DNA of 11,189 nt from Euryarchaeota archaeon UBA105 (lineage in GTDB: Archaea; Thermoplasmatota; Poseidoniia; Poseidoniales; Thalassarchaeaceae). The stretch is taken from assembly GCA_002496905.1 (NCBI GenBank), contig DALV01000023.1, positions 1 to 11,189 of the forward strand. The letters run 5' to 3'. The notes under the pieces are model-generated. The model searched no databases. It was not told the DNA's origin and saw only the letters and a program-made list of their open reading frames with translations. Position 1 is the stretch's first letter; each line of letters begins with the position of its first letter. Both the position numbers and the translations under genes were made by a program. Shown one piece after another: positions 1 through 6,271 of the stretch.

Positions 1-549
1 ATGATGATGGCTTGTGAGCCTAAGTTGCTAATCGCCGACGAGCCAACCACTGCACTTGATGTAACTATACAGGCCCAAATCCTCAATTTAATGAAAGATC
101 TTAGAGATAGAGAAGGAACTGCAATTATGATGATCACTCACGATTTAGGTGTAATTGCAGAAACCTGTGATGCAGTCACCGTCATGTACGCTGGGTCGGT
201 AGTTGAGACTGGCTCACTCAAGCAGGTTTTGGGCTCTCCAAGAATGCCCTACACAATCGGCCTTCTCCACAGTATTCCGAGAATCAAAGAAGCCGGTGAG
301 GAGAGAGTTGATCTTCCAATTATCCCTGGTCAAGTACCCGATCCCAATGAGGAGTTCGATGGTTGCCGATTCCATCCAAGATGCCCATTTGCGGATGACT
401 TGTGTAGGGCTAAACCGCCACAAATGCAAGAAGTTGCACCCGGTCATTATGCGGCCTGCCACCATACGGAAGTAACTGATAATGTAGTTTTGGCTCAGGA
501 AGCATTTTCTTCAGAAGAGTTTCTTCAATCGGGGGTGAATGTTCAATGA
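1..549 (+). CDS. oppD: Oligopeptide/dipeptide ABC transporter ATP-binding protein, OppD/DppD type (5'-truncated by window edge)
   Basis: This is the C-terminal 182 residues of an ATPase subunit that powers import of peptides or related solutes at the cytoplasmic face of the membrane. Visible parts are the Walker B motif LLIADEP (residues 9-15, catalytic Glu14), the D-loop TTALD (16-20) and the switch histidine His47 in MMITHD. A family-typical C-terminal extension follows, with four cysteines (Cys122, Cys128, Cys135, Cys153) in the GCxFxxRCP...C...AC pattern. The Walker A motif, Q-loop and signature are missing, so roughly 140-150 residues lie upstream of the window. The ATG at base 1 is internal and not the true start. 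The gene runs into the next ATPase through an ATGA overlap. The family is certain. The substrate (oligopeptide, dipeptide, other) cannot be told from the ATPase, so the symbol is generic. Confidence 0.93.
   Translation: MMMACEPKLLIADEPTTALDVTIQAQILNLMKDLRDREGTAIMMITHDLGVIAETCDAVTVMYAGSVVETGSLKQVLGSPRMPYTIGLLHSIPRIKEAGEERVDLPIIPGQVPDPNEEFDGCRFHPRCPFADDLCRAKPPQMQEVAPGHYAACHHTEVTDNVVLAQEAFSSEEFLQSGVNVQ
531..538 (+). promoter_or_regulatory. Shine-Dalgarno-like site GGGGGTGA for the oppF-type gene
   Basis: GGGGGTGA ends seven bases before the ATG at 546 and resembles the anti-16S consensus GGAGGTGA. It lies inside the end of the upstream ATPase gene. Together with the ATGA stop/start overlap at 546-549 it supports translation of the second ATPase from an internal ribosome-binding site on a shared mRNA, and it fixes the chosen start. 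Confidence 0.7.
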
Positions 550-1589
550 GTGAAGAAGCCCCTGAGGTTGTAAACAACAAGCCTACAGAAGGCATCAACC
601 CTTTGATTAAGATTCGTAATGCAAGAAAGTGGTTTCCAATTAAGGCAGGAATGTTCTCTCCTGTCACCGCCCATGTTCGCGCAGTTGACGGAGTCGACTT
701 AGATATCCAAAGGGGGGAGACAGTTGGAATAGTAGGCGAATCTGGTTGCGGAAAAACAACTCTTGGCCGTTTGGTCATGGGCCTTATTCCGAGAACCGAG
801 GGTTCAATCGAATTCGATGGAATGGATATTTCCAACATGAAGCGTAAGGAACTTCGACGTCGTTTACAGATTGTATTCCAAGACCCCGGAGGCTCAATGA
901 ACCCTAGAATGTCAGTACGTTCGATTATTGCTGAACCCCTAATTGTGAATGGATTAGCCGACGGAGCGGAATTAACCAAGAAAGTCTCTGAGTTGCTAAC
1001 AATTGTTGGTTTGAAGCCAAATCACATGACCCGATTTCCCCATGAGTTTTCAGGAGGACAAAAACAGAGGATTGCTCTGGCTAGAGCCTTATCCTTAGAT
1101 CCGGAGTTTATTCTTCTAGACGAACCTACATCAGCACTAGATGTTTCAGTTCAAGCACAGGTTCTGAACTTACTTGACTCAATCCAGAAGGAGAGAGGGC
1201 TTACTTTCATCTTCATTACTCACTCACTAAATGTTGTCAACCACATTAGTGACAGAGTTGCCGTCATGTATCTTGGAAAGATCGTGGAAATAGCCGAGAC
1301 CGACCAACTATTTGCTAATCCGGCCCACCCATATACTCATGCTCTATTGTCAGCAATCCCTCAGCCAACTGTAGAAGAAAATCAGAAGCAAAGAATCGTA
1401 CTTTCAGGCGATGTCCCTAGTCCTGCAAATCCACCTAGTGGATGTAGCTTCCACACACGCTGCCCCATAGCGGTAGAAGGTAAGTGTGATGTCGACGAAC
1501 CAGAACTAGAAGCCATAATCGGCGGACACAAGGTAGCCTGTCATTTCCCAGTAGAAGCAGGTGGAAGTCTACCTATGCTGAACGATTGA
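546..1589 (+). CDS. oppF: Oligopeptide/dipeptide ABC transporter ATP-binding protein, OppF/DppF type
   Basis: This is a complete 347-residue ATPase, the normal length for the OppF/DppF family. It pairs with the OppD-type subunit to drive peptide uptake. All nucleotide-binding motifs are present: Walker A GESGCGKT (64-71), Q-loop FQDP (Gln112), signature FSGGQ (168-172), Walker B FILLDEP (188-194, Glu193) and switch His226 in ITHS. The N-terminal stretch before Walker A, with KWFPI and a long loop ahead of VRAVDGVDL, is typical of OppF rather than OppD. The C-terminal extension carries Cys300, Cys306, Cys314 and Cys332 in the same arrangement as its partner. The start overlaps the upstream stop (ATGA), so the two are almost certainly co-transcribed. 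The permease and binding-protein genes are not in the window and probably lie upstream. The substrate is unknown. Confidence 0.96.
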   Translation: MSEEAPEVVNNKPTEGINPLIKIRNARKWFPIKAGMFSPVTAHVRAVDGVDLDIQRGETVGIVGESGCGKTTLGRLVMGLIPRTEGSIEFDGMDISNMKRKELRRRLQIVFQDPGGSMNPRMSVRSIIAEPLIVNGLADGAELTKKVSELLTIVGLKPNHMTRFPHEFSGGQKQRIALARALSLDPEFILLDEPTSALDVSVQAQVLNLLDSIQKERGLTFIFITHSLNVVNHISDRVAVMYLGKIVEIAETDQLFANPAHPYTHALLSAIPQPTVEENQKQRIVLSGDVPSPANPPSGCSFHTRCPIAVEGKCDVDEPELEAIIGGHKVACHFPVEAGGSLPMLND

Positions 1590-1597
1590 CATACCGG

Positions 1598-1612
1598 AGA
1601 CTTTCTCAGTCT
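1598..1612 (+). other. Small hairpin in the gap between the ABC operon and the next gene
   Basis: AGACT (1598-1602) and AGTCT (1608-1612) can form a five-pair stem around the loop TTCTC, just after the ATPase stop codon. No T-run follows, so it is not a convincing terminator. The same 51-bp gap contains the direct repeat TGAACGA (1580-1586 and 1612-1618). It may be chance. Confidence 0.2.
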
Positions 1613-1640
1613 GAACGACTTAGCGGGTTAGAGGGATTTG

Positions 1641-2015
1641 ATGCCTGACGATTCTTTATCAACTTCTGAAGTTGAAATCGAACCTCCTGAATTCATTGAC
1701 AAGAAAGAGGAGGCGGAAGCGGCATTCTGGAGATTAAAGAGGGCAGCCGATTTATGGAGAGAAAATCGGGTAAAGCGTGTCTTAGCCCAAGAGGGAGAGA
1801 GTATTTTCCGCACCGTCGGTCGTGTTATGTACGTCATTACGTGCATTCTTTTCGATGGATTAATTCTGATAGAATTACCAATTTACTTCGACCGCACTGC
1901 AGTGGCTTGGACACTATACATACTCATTCTGATTTTTGCCGTCAGATTCCAGTATGAGTTTTACAAGAAATGGTTTGAAGTCGACATCAGTCAGATTGAG
2001 TTTGAGAATCATTGA
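1641..2015 (+). CDS. Small two-helix membrane protein of unknown function
   Basis: A 124-residue protein I do not recognise. The first ~55 residues are highly charged, acidic at the very start and then rich in Lys/Arg/Glu (a KKEEAEAAFWRLKRAADLW stretch that looks helical, possibly coiled coil). Two hydrophobic segments follow: about residues 64-83 (VITCILFDGLILIELPIYF) and about 87-105 (AVAWTLYILILIFAVRF). The end is short and charged. This predicts a hairpin membrane anchor with its longer N-terminal part on one side. I chose the ATG at 1641 over the TTG at 1638. The purine-rich AGAGGGA at 1630-1636 sits just upstream. It lies 51 bp after the ABC transporter ATPase on the same strand, so it may be co-transcribed, but nothing shows a functional link. 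Its 3' end overlaps the convergent MFS gene by 29 bp. Confidence 0.72.
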   Translation: MPDDSLSTSEVEIEPPEFIDKKEEAEAAFWRLKRAADLWRENRVKRVLAQEGESIFRTVGRVMYVITCILFDGLILIELPIYFDRTAVAWTLYILILIFAVRFQYEFYKKWFEVDISQIEFENH

Positions 2016-3237
2016 TTGGAAATAAGTCAGAGTTAACCCTCTCGAACCTTCTGAATGAGGGGACAATTAAACCGGCCATCGTTGTTAGAACCATTATAGA
2101 GACGGCTAGTGTAAAAGTAGTCAAAACGTTAGTCGTCTCTATCATCCAACCCCCAATAAGGGGTGCAAATGGGATGAAAATCAGGGACCCAATCGCATCC
2201 AAAGAGTTGACTCTCCCCCTTAAGTGCTGGTCCACACTATCTGACATTGTAGTTCTCCAGATCACCCCAAGCGTCCCCCCTAGGAATCCCTCGATAAGAA
2301 CGAATAGCAAAATCAGTAGGAATGGTATTGGCATCGCCCACATGAGCATACACCACGCGATACCGCCTATCAGAACGTAGAAGACTAGACCTCTGGACTT
2401 TTTCGAGATGGGTCTGAATCCCGCAAACAATGAACCAATCATCGCTCCCCCAGCGCCAACGGCGCCAAAGATTCCGAATTCCTTAGCCCCCAGGCCTTTG
2501 TTCTCGATTATGAATGGGATCCCTATTTCTATCGCCGAGTCGCCGATGTGCCAAATCATGAACATTACAATTCCAGCTAATAACCATGGTTGGGTTTTCA
2601 CGAAAGCCCATGCCTCGGCTACTTCTTCCTTCAGACTCTCTACACCATCTTCCCTATCAATTGGAATTTCTGAGATAGTCCACAAAACCGCGCCGCTAAA
2701 GAGGAAAGTCAAAACATCAAGGAAAAGGCAGAACTCAATGCCCCACTGTTCTACGGTGAATCCTCCAATGAGAGGCCCCAGCATCCAAGCCGCGGTCATC
2801 GCTACCCCTCTAAGTGCGTTAGCTTGAGGTAGAATTTCCTCCTCTACTAAGTCAGGTACTAGAGCACCAATTGCAGGAATCGAAAAGGCACCTGCGCCTC
2901 CTGTAAGGAAGGTGATTACTAGTAGTGTATTGATGACATCAAAGCCAGCCATCAATGCAAACATCGCTAATGCAACTAGTACTGCCTGGGAAAAATCTGA
3001 GATTAGAGCAACAGTTCTCCTCGGCATCCTGTCTACGACCATGCCTCCGTAAAATAGCAAAGGAAGATGTCCAAGAAAATAGGCGGTGAAAACCATACCG
3101 TATGCCTTTGGTCCACCCACCTCTGCTATGGTCCAACCCATACCAATAATGAAGATGGAACTACCAAGCATATTGACGCCGTTTCCGATCAACAAACGAC
3201 GGAACTCTGGGATATCCCATGCCTCGGCCAACCCCAT
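1987..3237 (-). CDS. Major facilitator superfamily transporter (MFS_3 / DHA3-like exporter)
   Basis: A 416-residue, very hydrophobic protein with the size and spacing of a 12-helix MFS carrier in the cytoplasmic membrane. The signature loop between helices 2 and 3 is clear, GGMVVDRMPRRT at about residues 64-75, matching the GxxxDRxGRR motif A. A second, degenerate loop FAGFRPISKKSRG marks the start of the second half. The LRGRVNSLDAIGSLIF segment, followed by PFAPLIGGWMIE, is typical of the MFS_3 group that includes enterobactin exporter EntS and multidrug-type pumps. Substrate and direction cannot be read from the sequence. I chose ATG at 3237. An in-frame TTG at 3252 would add five residues. 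It has no clear Shine-Dalgarno site. The gene is convergent with the small membrane protein gene and overlaps its last 29 bp, and it is divergent from glnII. Confidence 0.88.
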   Translation of the reverse strand: MGLAEAWDIPEFRRLLIGNGVNMLGSSIFIIGMGWTIAEVGGPKAYGMVFTAYFLGHLPLLFYGGMVVDRMPRRTVALISDFSQAVLVALAMFALMAGFDVINTLLVITFLTGGAGAFSIPAIGALVPDLVEEEILPQANALRGVAMTAAWMLGPLIGGFTVEQWGIEFCLFLDVLTFLFSGAVLWTISEIPIDREDGVESLKEEVAEAWAFVKTQPWLLAGIVMFMIWHIGDSAIEIGIPFIIENKGLGAKEFGIFGAVGAGGAMIGSLFAGFRPISKKSRGLVFYVLIGGIAWCMLMWAMPIPFLLILLFVLIEGFLGGTLGVIWRTTMSDSVDQHLRGRVNSLDAIGSLIFIPFAPLIGGWMIETTNVLTTFTLAVSIMVLTTMAGLIVPSFRRFERVNSDLFPINDSQTQSD

Positions 3238-3268
3238 GACAAAAATGCACAATGAGTTTCATTTCAAC

Positions 3269-3290
3269 CTACTTACCATCTACCAAGTAG
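3269..3290. repeat. Inverted repeat CTACTT-N10-AAGTAG upstream of the MFS gene
   Basis: A perfect six-base inverted repeat with a ten-base spacer lies 32-53 bp upstream of the MFS start codon. The placement would suit a dimeric repressor site, as is common for drug-exporter genes. No TATA box for the MFS gene was located, and six bases is short enough to occur by chance in AT-rich DNA. Confidence 0.3.
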
Positions 3291-3391
3291 ATTTACAATT
3301 TGTTGAGAATTATTCGTTTGTCAAATTGACGCGGTTTTCAAGACCGTTAATTAGCAATTCAAATAAGAATTAACAATAATTATGTTCACAC

Positions 3392-3449
3392 GTTCAATAA
3401 ATAGAAAACATCTTGTAATATTTCTAAGTAATCATTTGATTTATTGAAC
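3392..3449. promoter_or_regulatory. Perfect 11-bp inverted repeat upstream of the glnII TATA box (candidate operator)
   Basis: GTTCAATAAAT (3392-3402) is repeated exactly as ATTTATTGAAC (3439-3449), with 36 bases between. Arm centres are 47 bp apart, between four and five helical turns. The right arm ends about ten bases before the glnII TATA box, in the zone where archaeal regulators act on TFB/TBP binding. The two copies read toward one another, consistent with a dimeric DNA-binding protein or looping between sites. A transcript from the glnII start would not contain it, so an RNA role for glnII is unlikely. The regulator is unknown; nitrogen status is a reasonable guess because of the target gene. 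Confidence 0.5.
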
Positions 3450-3459
3450 AAGTGGTGAA

Positions 3460-3467
3460 TTATATTA
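3460..3467 (+). promoter_or_regulatory. Archaeal TATA box for glnII, placed for leaderless transcription
   Basis: TTATATTA is centred about 28 bases before the glnII ATG at 3492. Archaeal TATA boxes usually sit about 25-27 bases before the transcription start, so the transcript would begin at or within a couple of bases of the start codon, with no leader. No good Shine-Dalgarno sequence lies before the ATG (only GGAA at 3482-3485). A second TATATTA at 3472-3478 would start transcription inside the gene and is less suitable. Confidence 0.6.
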
Positions 3468-3491
3468 ACCGTATATTATTCGGAATATCCT

Positions 3492-4499
3492 ATGGACCCC
3501 AAGGCCAAACTTGAGTACATCTGGTTAGATGGATATGAACCGACACAGAGCATGCGAAGCAAAACAATGATCAGATCAGATTTCGGTGGAACCGTTGAAG
3601 AATGTCCAATGTGGTCATTCGATGGTTCATCCACACTTCAGGCAGAAGGAGGTGATTCCGACTGTCTCCTAAAGCCCGTCTTCATTTGCCCTGATCCTGA
3701 TAGAATCAATGGTTATCTTGTAATGTGTGAAGTCTTGAATGCCGATGGAACGCCTCATGCCTCTAATGGAAGGGCAACAATAGAGGGGGACGATGACGAC
3801 TTCTGGTTTGGATATGAGCAAGAGTACTTCCTATGGGACCCAGAATCCAATCTACCACTTGGATTCCCTCGAGACCAAACTCCTCAAGGACAATTCTACT
3901 GCTCTGTCGGAGCAATGAACACTTTCGGAAGAGATGTTATCGAAGCTCATCTAGACATGTGCCTGGATGCTGGTTTGAATGTCGAAGGTATCAACGCAGA
4001 GGTTGCTGTAGGGCAATGGGAATACCAAATATTCGCCAAGGGTGCTAAAGAAGCCGGTGATCAAATATGGGTTTCAAGATATCTTGCAGAAAGAAATGCA
4101 GAAAAATACGGGCTAGCAATTGAATGGCATCCAAAGCCGCTTGGACAAACAGACTGGAATGGTTCAGGAATGCACGTAAACTTCAGTGATGGACGAATGA
4201 GAGATGAGGGTGGAGAGGAGCTAATGAGTCAGATTTGCGAGGCCTTCGGTCAGAATATCAAGAAGCACATCGATGTATATGGGGCTCACAATGAGCAGAG
4301 GCTAACCGGTCTTCATGAGACTCAAAGTATACACGAATTCTCCTATGGAGTATCAGATAGAGGAGCCTCAATTCGAATTCCAATCGGTACAATCGAAGAT
4401 GGTTGGAAGGGCCGATTAGAAGACAGACGCCCATCCTCTAATGGAGATCCATACAAGATTGGAGCGGTAGTAATTACAACTACTAAATCTGCGTATTAG
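3492..4499 (+). CDS. glnII: Glutamine synthetase, type II (GSII, eukaryotic/rhizobial class)
   Basis: Cytoplasmic enzyme joining ammonia to glutamate with ATP to make glutamine. At 335 residues it belongs to the short GSII class, not the ~450-residue GSI usual in archaea. It begins KLEYIWLDGY, as rhizobial GSII does. Landmarks are WSFDGSST (41-48), YEQEYFL with metal-ligand glutamates Glu109/Glu111, INAEVAVGQWEYQ with Glu170 and Glu177, WNGSGMHVNF (222-231, His228), NEQRLTGLHE (267-276), DRGASIRIP (289-297) and GRLEDRRPSSNGDPY (307-321). All catalytic motifs look intact. It has no GSI adenylylation loop, so control is more likely transcriptional, through the inverted repeat and TATA box upstream. 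It is convergent with the Nudix gene and overlaps it by 17 bp. The family is certain. Whether the archaeon obtained it from bacteria is an inference. Confidence 0.97.
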   Translation: MDPKAKLEYIWLDGYEPTQSMRSKTMIRSDFGGTVEECPMWSFDGSSTLQAEGGDSDCLLKPVFICPDPDRINGYLVMCEVLNADGTPHASNGRATIEGDDDDFWFGYEQEYFLWDPESNLPLGFPRDQTPQGQFYCSVGAMNTFGRDVIEAHLDMCLDAGLNVEGINAEVAVGQWEYQIFAKGAKEAGDQIWVSRYLAERNAEKYGLAIEWHPKPLGQTDWNGSGMHVNFSDGRMRDEGGEELMSQICEAFGQNIKKHIDVYGAHNEQRLTGLHETQSIHEFSYGVSDRGASIRIPIGTIEDGWKGRLEDRRPSSNGDPYKIGAVVITTTKSAY

Positions 4500-5016
4500 A
4501 ATCATCCTCTTGATTATTCATTAATTTACTCCAAATTAATGAGAAAGCTGGTGAGAATACTGTTGAGTCGCGTAGAATGTAATCATCCAAAGTTTCTGTT
4601 GAGAACCACTTTATTTCAGAAATTTCATCAACATTGGGTGAAAATGGGCCTTCAGAAAAATGCCGATAAACCCAAGAGAACTCATTGTCGGTTTCCTTGC
4701 AAGCATCCACTTTGAAAATCTTCTCAGGAACTCCTTCGAATTTAACGCCCAATTCTTCCCAGGATTCCCTAATTACGGCTTCATCATAGGTTTCACCCGA
4801 ATCAACATGTCCGGATACAGAAGAGTCCCAAGTTCCGGGAAATGTATCCTTTTCCATAGACCTCTTTTGCAATAGTACTGACCCTTGTTTATTGAAAATT
4901 AGTAGATGCACAGACCTATGCTTCAGGCCTCTTTTGTGAACCTCATTTCTACTAGCAGACCCCATTACTTCGTCACTGTCGTCGACTATATCAAAAATCT
5001 CAGAATCCTCATTCAT
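4483..5016 (-). CDS. Nudix hydrolase
   Basis: A 177-residue protein with a complete Nudix box at residues 69-91: G, five residues, E, seven residues, RESWEELGV. The metal-binding glutamates are Glu84, Glu87 and Glu88. The one departure is Ser85 where the consensus has a hydrophobic residue. Upstream, LKHRSVHLLIFNKQGSVLLQKRS and TFPGTWDSSVSGHVDSGE resemble the YfcD / isopentenyl-diphosphate-isomerase-like branch. However, the CxHP active-site pattern of true type I IPP isomerase is absent, so hydrolysis of a nucleoside or phosphorylated metabolite is more likely. The substrate is unknown. The start ATG shares one base with the TAA of the upstream oxidase (TAATG), and GAGGA (5023-5027) lies six bases before it, so translation is probably coupled. 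The last 17 bp overlap the end of glnII on the other strand. Confidence 0.9.
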   Translation of the reverse strand: MNEDSEIFDIVDDSDEVMGSASRNEVHKRGLKHRSVHLLIFNKQGSVLLQKRSMEKDTFPGTWDSSVSGHVDSGETYDEAVIRESWEELGVKFEGVPEKIFKVDACKETDNEFSWVYRHFSEGPFSPNVDEISEIKWFSTETLDDYILRDSTVFSPAFSLIWSKLMNNQEDDSNTQI

Positions 5017-5954
5017 TAGGATTCCTCAATTAGTGAAACTACCTCGTCAGCACAACCCCATGAGAGAGTTACTCCTGCGCCTCCATGTCCATAATTATGG
5101 ATGATTAGGGTATCATTAATTTTCTCAGATTCTAGACGAACTTCACTTCTTGAAGGACGTAGTCCAACGGATTCCCCGATAATCTTACTACGGTCTAGTT
5201 CCGGCCAAACCGCTTCGCATTTTTGTAGGATTGTTTCACGGTCAGAATCGCGTAATTCAAGGCTCCAATCGTCACTTTGCGCTGTTCCTCCAAGTACTGT
5301 ACAATCCCTCCTAGCTATGGTATAAGTCAAGGTCTCTGGTTGCTGGTCAAACCGACCAAATCCTGGGTCTTGATCAATGTAGATAATCTGACCACGAACT
5401 GGTTTGACCTCCGTATCTCGACATAATTCTCTTGCTCCGATTCCGCTACAGTTGACAATGACTTCAGCTGTAATTCCGGCTAAATCCTCCACTACACATT
5501 CTTCGATTTTTCCGCCCAGATCACGAGTTCGTTGTAATAGCCAAGGCATGTAGTGATGCATCTCAATAATTGGTGATTCAAATTCCCATCCAAAAATCCA
5601 ACCTTCCGGAATTTCGCCTGAGTCTAGAACGCGGAAGTGAGTGATATTATCTCTCCAACCGGGAAGTTCCACAACCTCACGAAGGTATTCTCTGCCAAAT
5701 CTCATTGTAATTCCAGACATGGGTTCTTCTTCACCTAATCTCATTAGTTCAGTATAAGTTTCAGCACCCCAGCGATCAGTTTTCTCGATTGGATGAGCGA
5801 GAAATGGGTACCACAAAGCGGCAGCAACGTCCGATACCAAATCCGGTGAAAACTCTCTAGCCATAACTCGAACACTATGACCGGATTCTAACAAACGGAT
5901 TGCAGAAGATAGGCCGGATACTCCAGCTCCAATCACCACGCAATCCATATCCAT
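5016..5954 (-). CDS. D-amino-acid oxidase family FAD-dependent oxidoreductase
   Basis: A 312-residue flavoenzyme predicted to oxidise a D-amino acid to the 2-oxo acid, ammonia and hydrogen peroxide. The N-terminal FAD fold reads VVIGAGVSGLSSAIRLL, with GxGxxG at residues 9-14. Further family landmarks are VNCSGIGARELCRD (167-180), PVRGQIIYID (185-194), a tyrosine at 211 aligning with the active-site Tyr228 of pig enzyme, GLRPSRSEVRLE (264-275) with the substrate-carboxylate arginine at 266, and IHNYGHGGAG (285-294). In the mammalian enzyme the residue after GHGG is tyrosine; here it is alanine (293), which may change substrate preference. I set the start at ATG 5954, just before the FAD motif; ATG 5948 is equally possible. 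D-amino acid versus D-aspartate specificity cannot be told. Translationally coupled to the Nudix gene. Confidence 0.92.
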   Translation of the reverse strand: MDMDCVVIGAGVSGLSSAIRLLESGHSVRVMAREFSPDLVSDVAAALWYPFLAHPIEKTDRWGAETYTELMRLGEEEPMSGITMRFGREYLREVVELPGWRDNITHFRVLDSGEIPEGWIFGWEFESPIIEMHHYMPWLLQRTRDLGGKIEECVVEDLAGITAEVIVNCSGIGARELCRDTEVKPVRGQIIYIDQDPGFGRFDQQPETLTYTIARRDCTVLGGTAQSDDWSLELRDSDRETILQKCEAVWPELDRSKIIGESVGLRPSRSEVRLESEKINDTLIIHNYGHGGAGVTLSWGCADEVVSLIEES

Positions 5955-5977
5955 CCGGAGTTGAACAATCACTTCAC

Positions 5978-5983
5978 AATAAT
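5978..5983 (-). promoter_or_regulatory. Possible TATA-like box (ATTATT) for the oxidase-Nudix operon
   Basis: On the minus strand ATTATT is centred about 26 bases before the oxidase ATG at 5954. That is the right spacing for a leaderless archaeal transcript, and no Shine-Dalgarno site is seen before the ATG. The match is short and AT-rich six-mers are common, so this is tentative. It sits in the 79-bp gap shared with the divergent zinc-ribbon gene. Confidence 0.3.
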
Positions 5984-6033
5984 GGTGCAAAAGTGTCTTG
6001 AGATACCCCCTGATGTCGAGTATATCCGATAGT

Positions 6034-6228
6034 ATGCCGAAGGTGAGAAAACCCAAGGGTGGATGGTATATTCCCCGCAAGAAAAAGCGACGAATTGGGC
6101 CTAGAGTAGCTCCTAGTGAAAAGGGCCTTCCTCCTTGCCCTGCTTGTGGGGAGTGGTCGATGCAGAAGGACAACAATAGGGTTGAGTTGTATTGTGGCGC
6201 TTGCGGAGCAATCATGGGTTCACGCTAG
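6034..6228 (+). CDS. Small basic zinc-ribbon protein
   Basis: A 64-residue protein. The N-terminal half is strongly basic (MPKVRKPKGGWYIPRKKKRR), as in proteins that bind nucleic acid or the ribosome. The C-terminal half has two CxxC pairs, Cys35/Cys38 (CPAC) and Cys54/Cys57 (CGAC), 15 residues apart, each followed by glycine: a one-zinc ribbon. The layout, basic tail then zinc ribbon, recalls archaeal Elf1-like transcription elongation factors and small zinc-ribbon ribosomal proteins. It is shorter than Elf1 and lacks its C-terminal helices, so I do not assign a name. I preferred ATG 6034 because the product then starts with the basic tail; an in-frame ATG at 6013 would add seven unremarkable residues. 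No clear promoter. It is divergent from the oxidase gene and followed by a GC-rich structured gap. Confidence 0.7.
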   Translation: MPKVRKPKGGWYIPRKKKRRIGPRVAPSEKGLPPCPACGEWSMQKDNNRVELYCGACGAIMGSR

Positions 6229-6271
6229 AAATTAGGGCTGAACCTCATATGGGACGCCATCTACCGGGTCT

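Noticed and set aside
2012..2827. Plus-strand open frames inside the MFS gene
   Set aside because: They are antisense shadows. The minus-strand protein has clear MFS motif A and regular hydrophobic helices, while these frames show no domain.
3235..3252. TTG start at 3252 for the MFS gene
   Set aside because: It adds only MCIFV before the ATG, without a ribosome site. The protein start MGLAEAWDIPEFRRLL looks natural for the family.
3333..3347. Short hairpin CGGT-TTTCAAG-ACCG in the glnII upstream region
   Set aside because: Only four pairs in AT-rich DNA, far from either start; probably chance.
4483..5016. Type I isopentenyl-diphosphate isomerase
   Set aside because: Overall resemblance exists (KDTFPGTWD...SGHVDSGE), but the CxHP active-site cysteine pattern is missing, so only Nudix hydrolase is supported.
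5955..6215. Long N-terminal extension of the oxidase reading frame on the minus strand
   Set aside because: The FAD-binding motif that starts this family begins right after ATG 5954. The extra 87 residues match no family and lie antisense to the zinc-ribbon gene.
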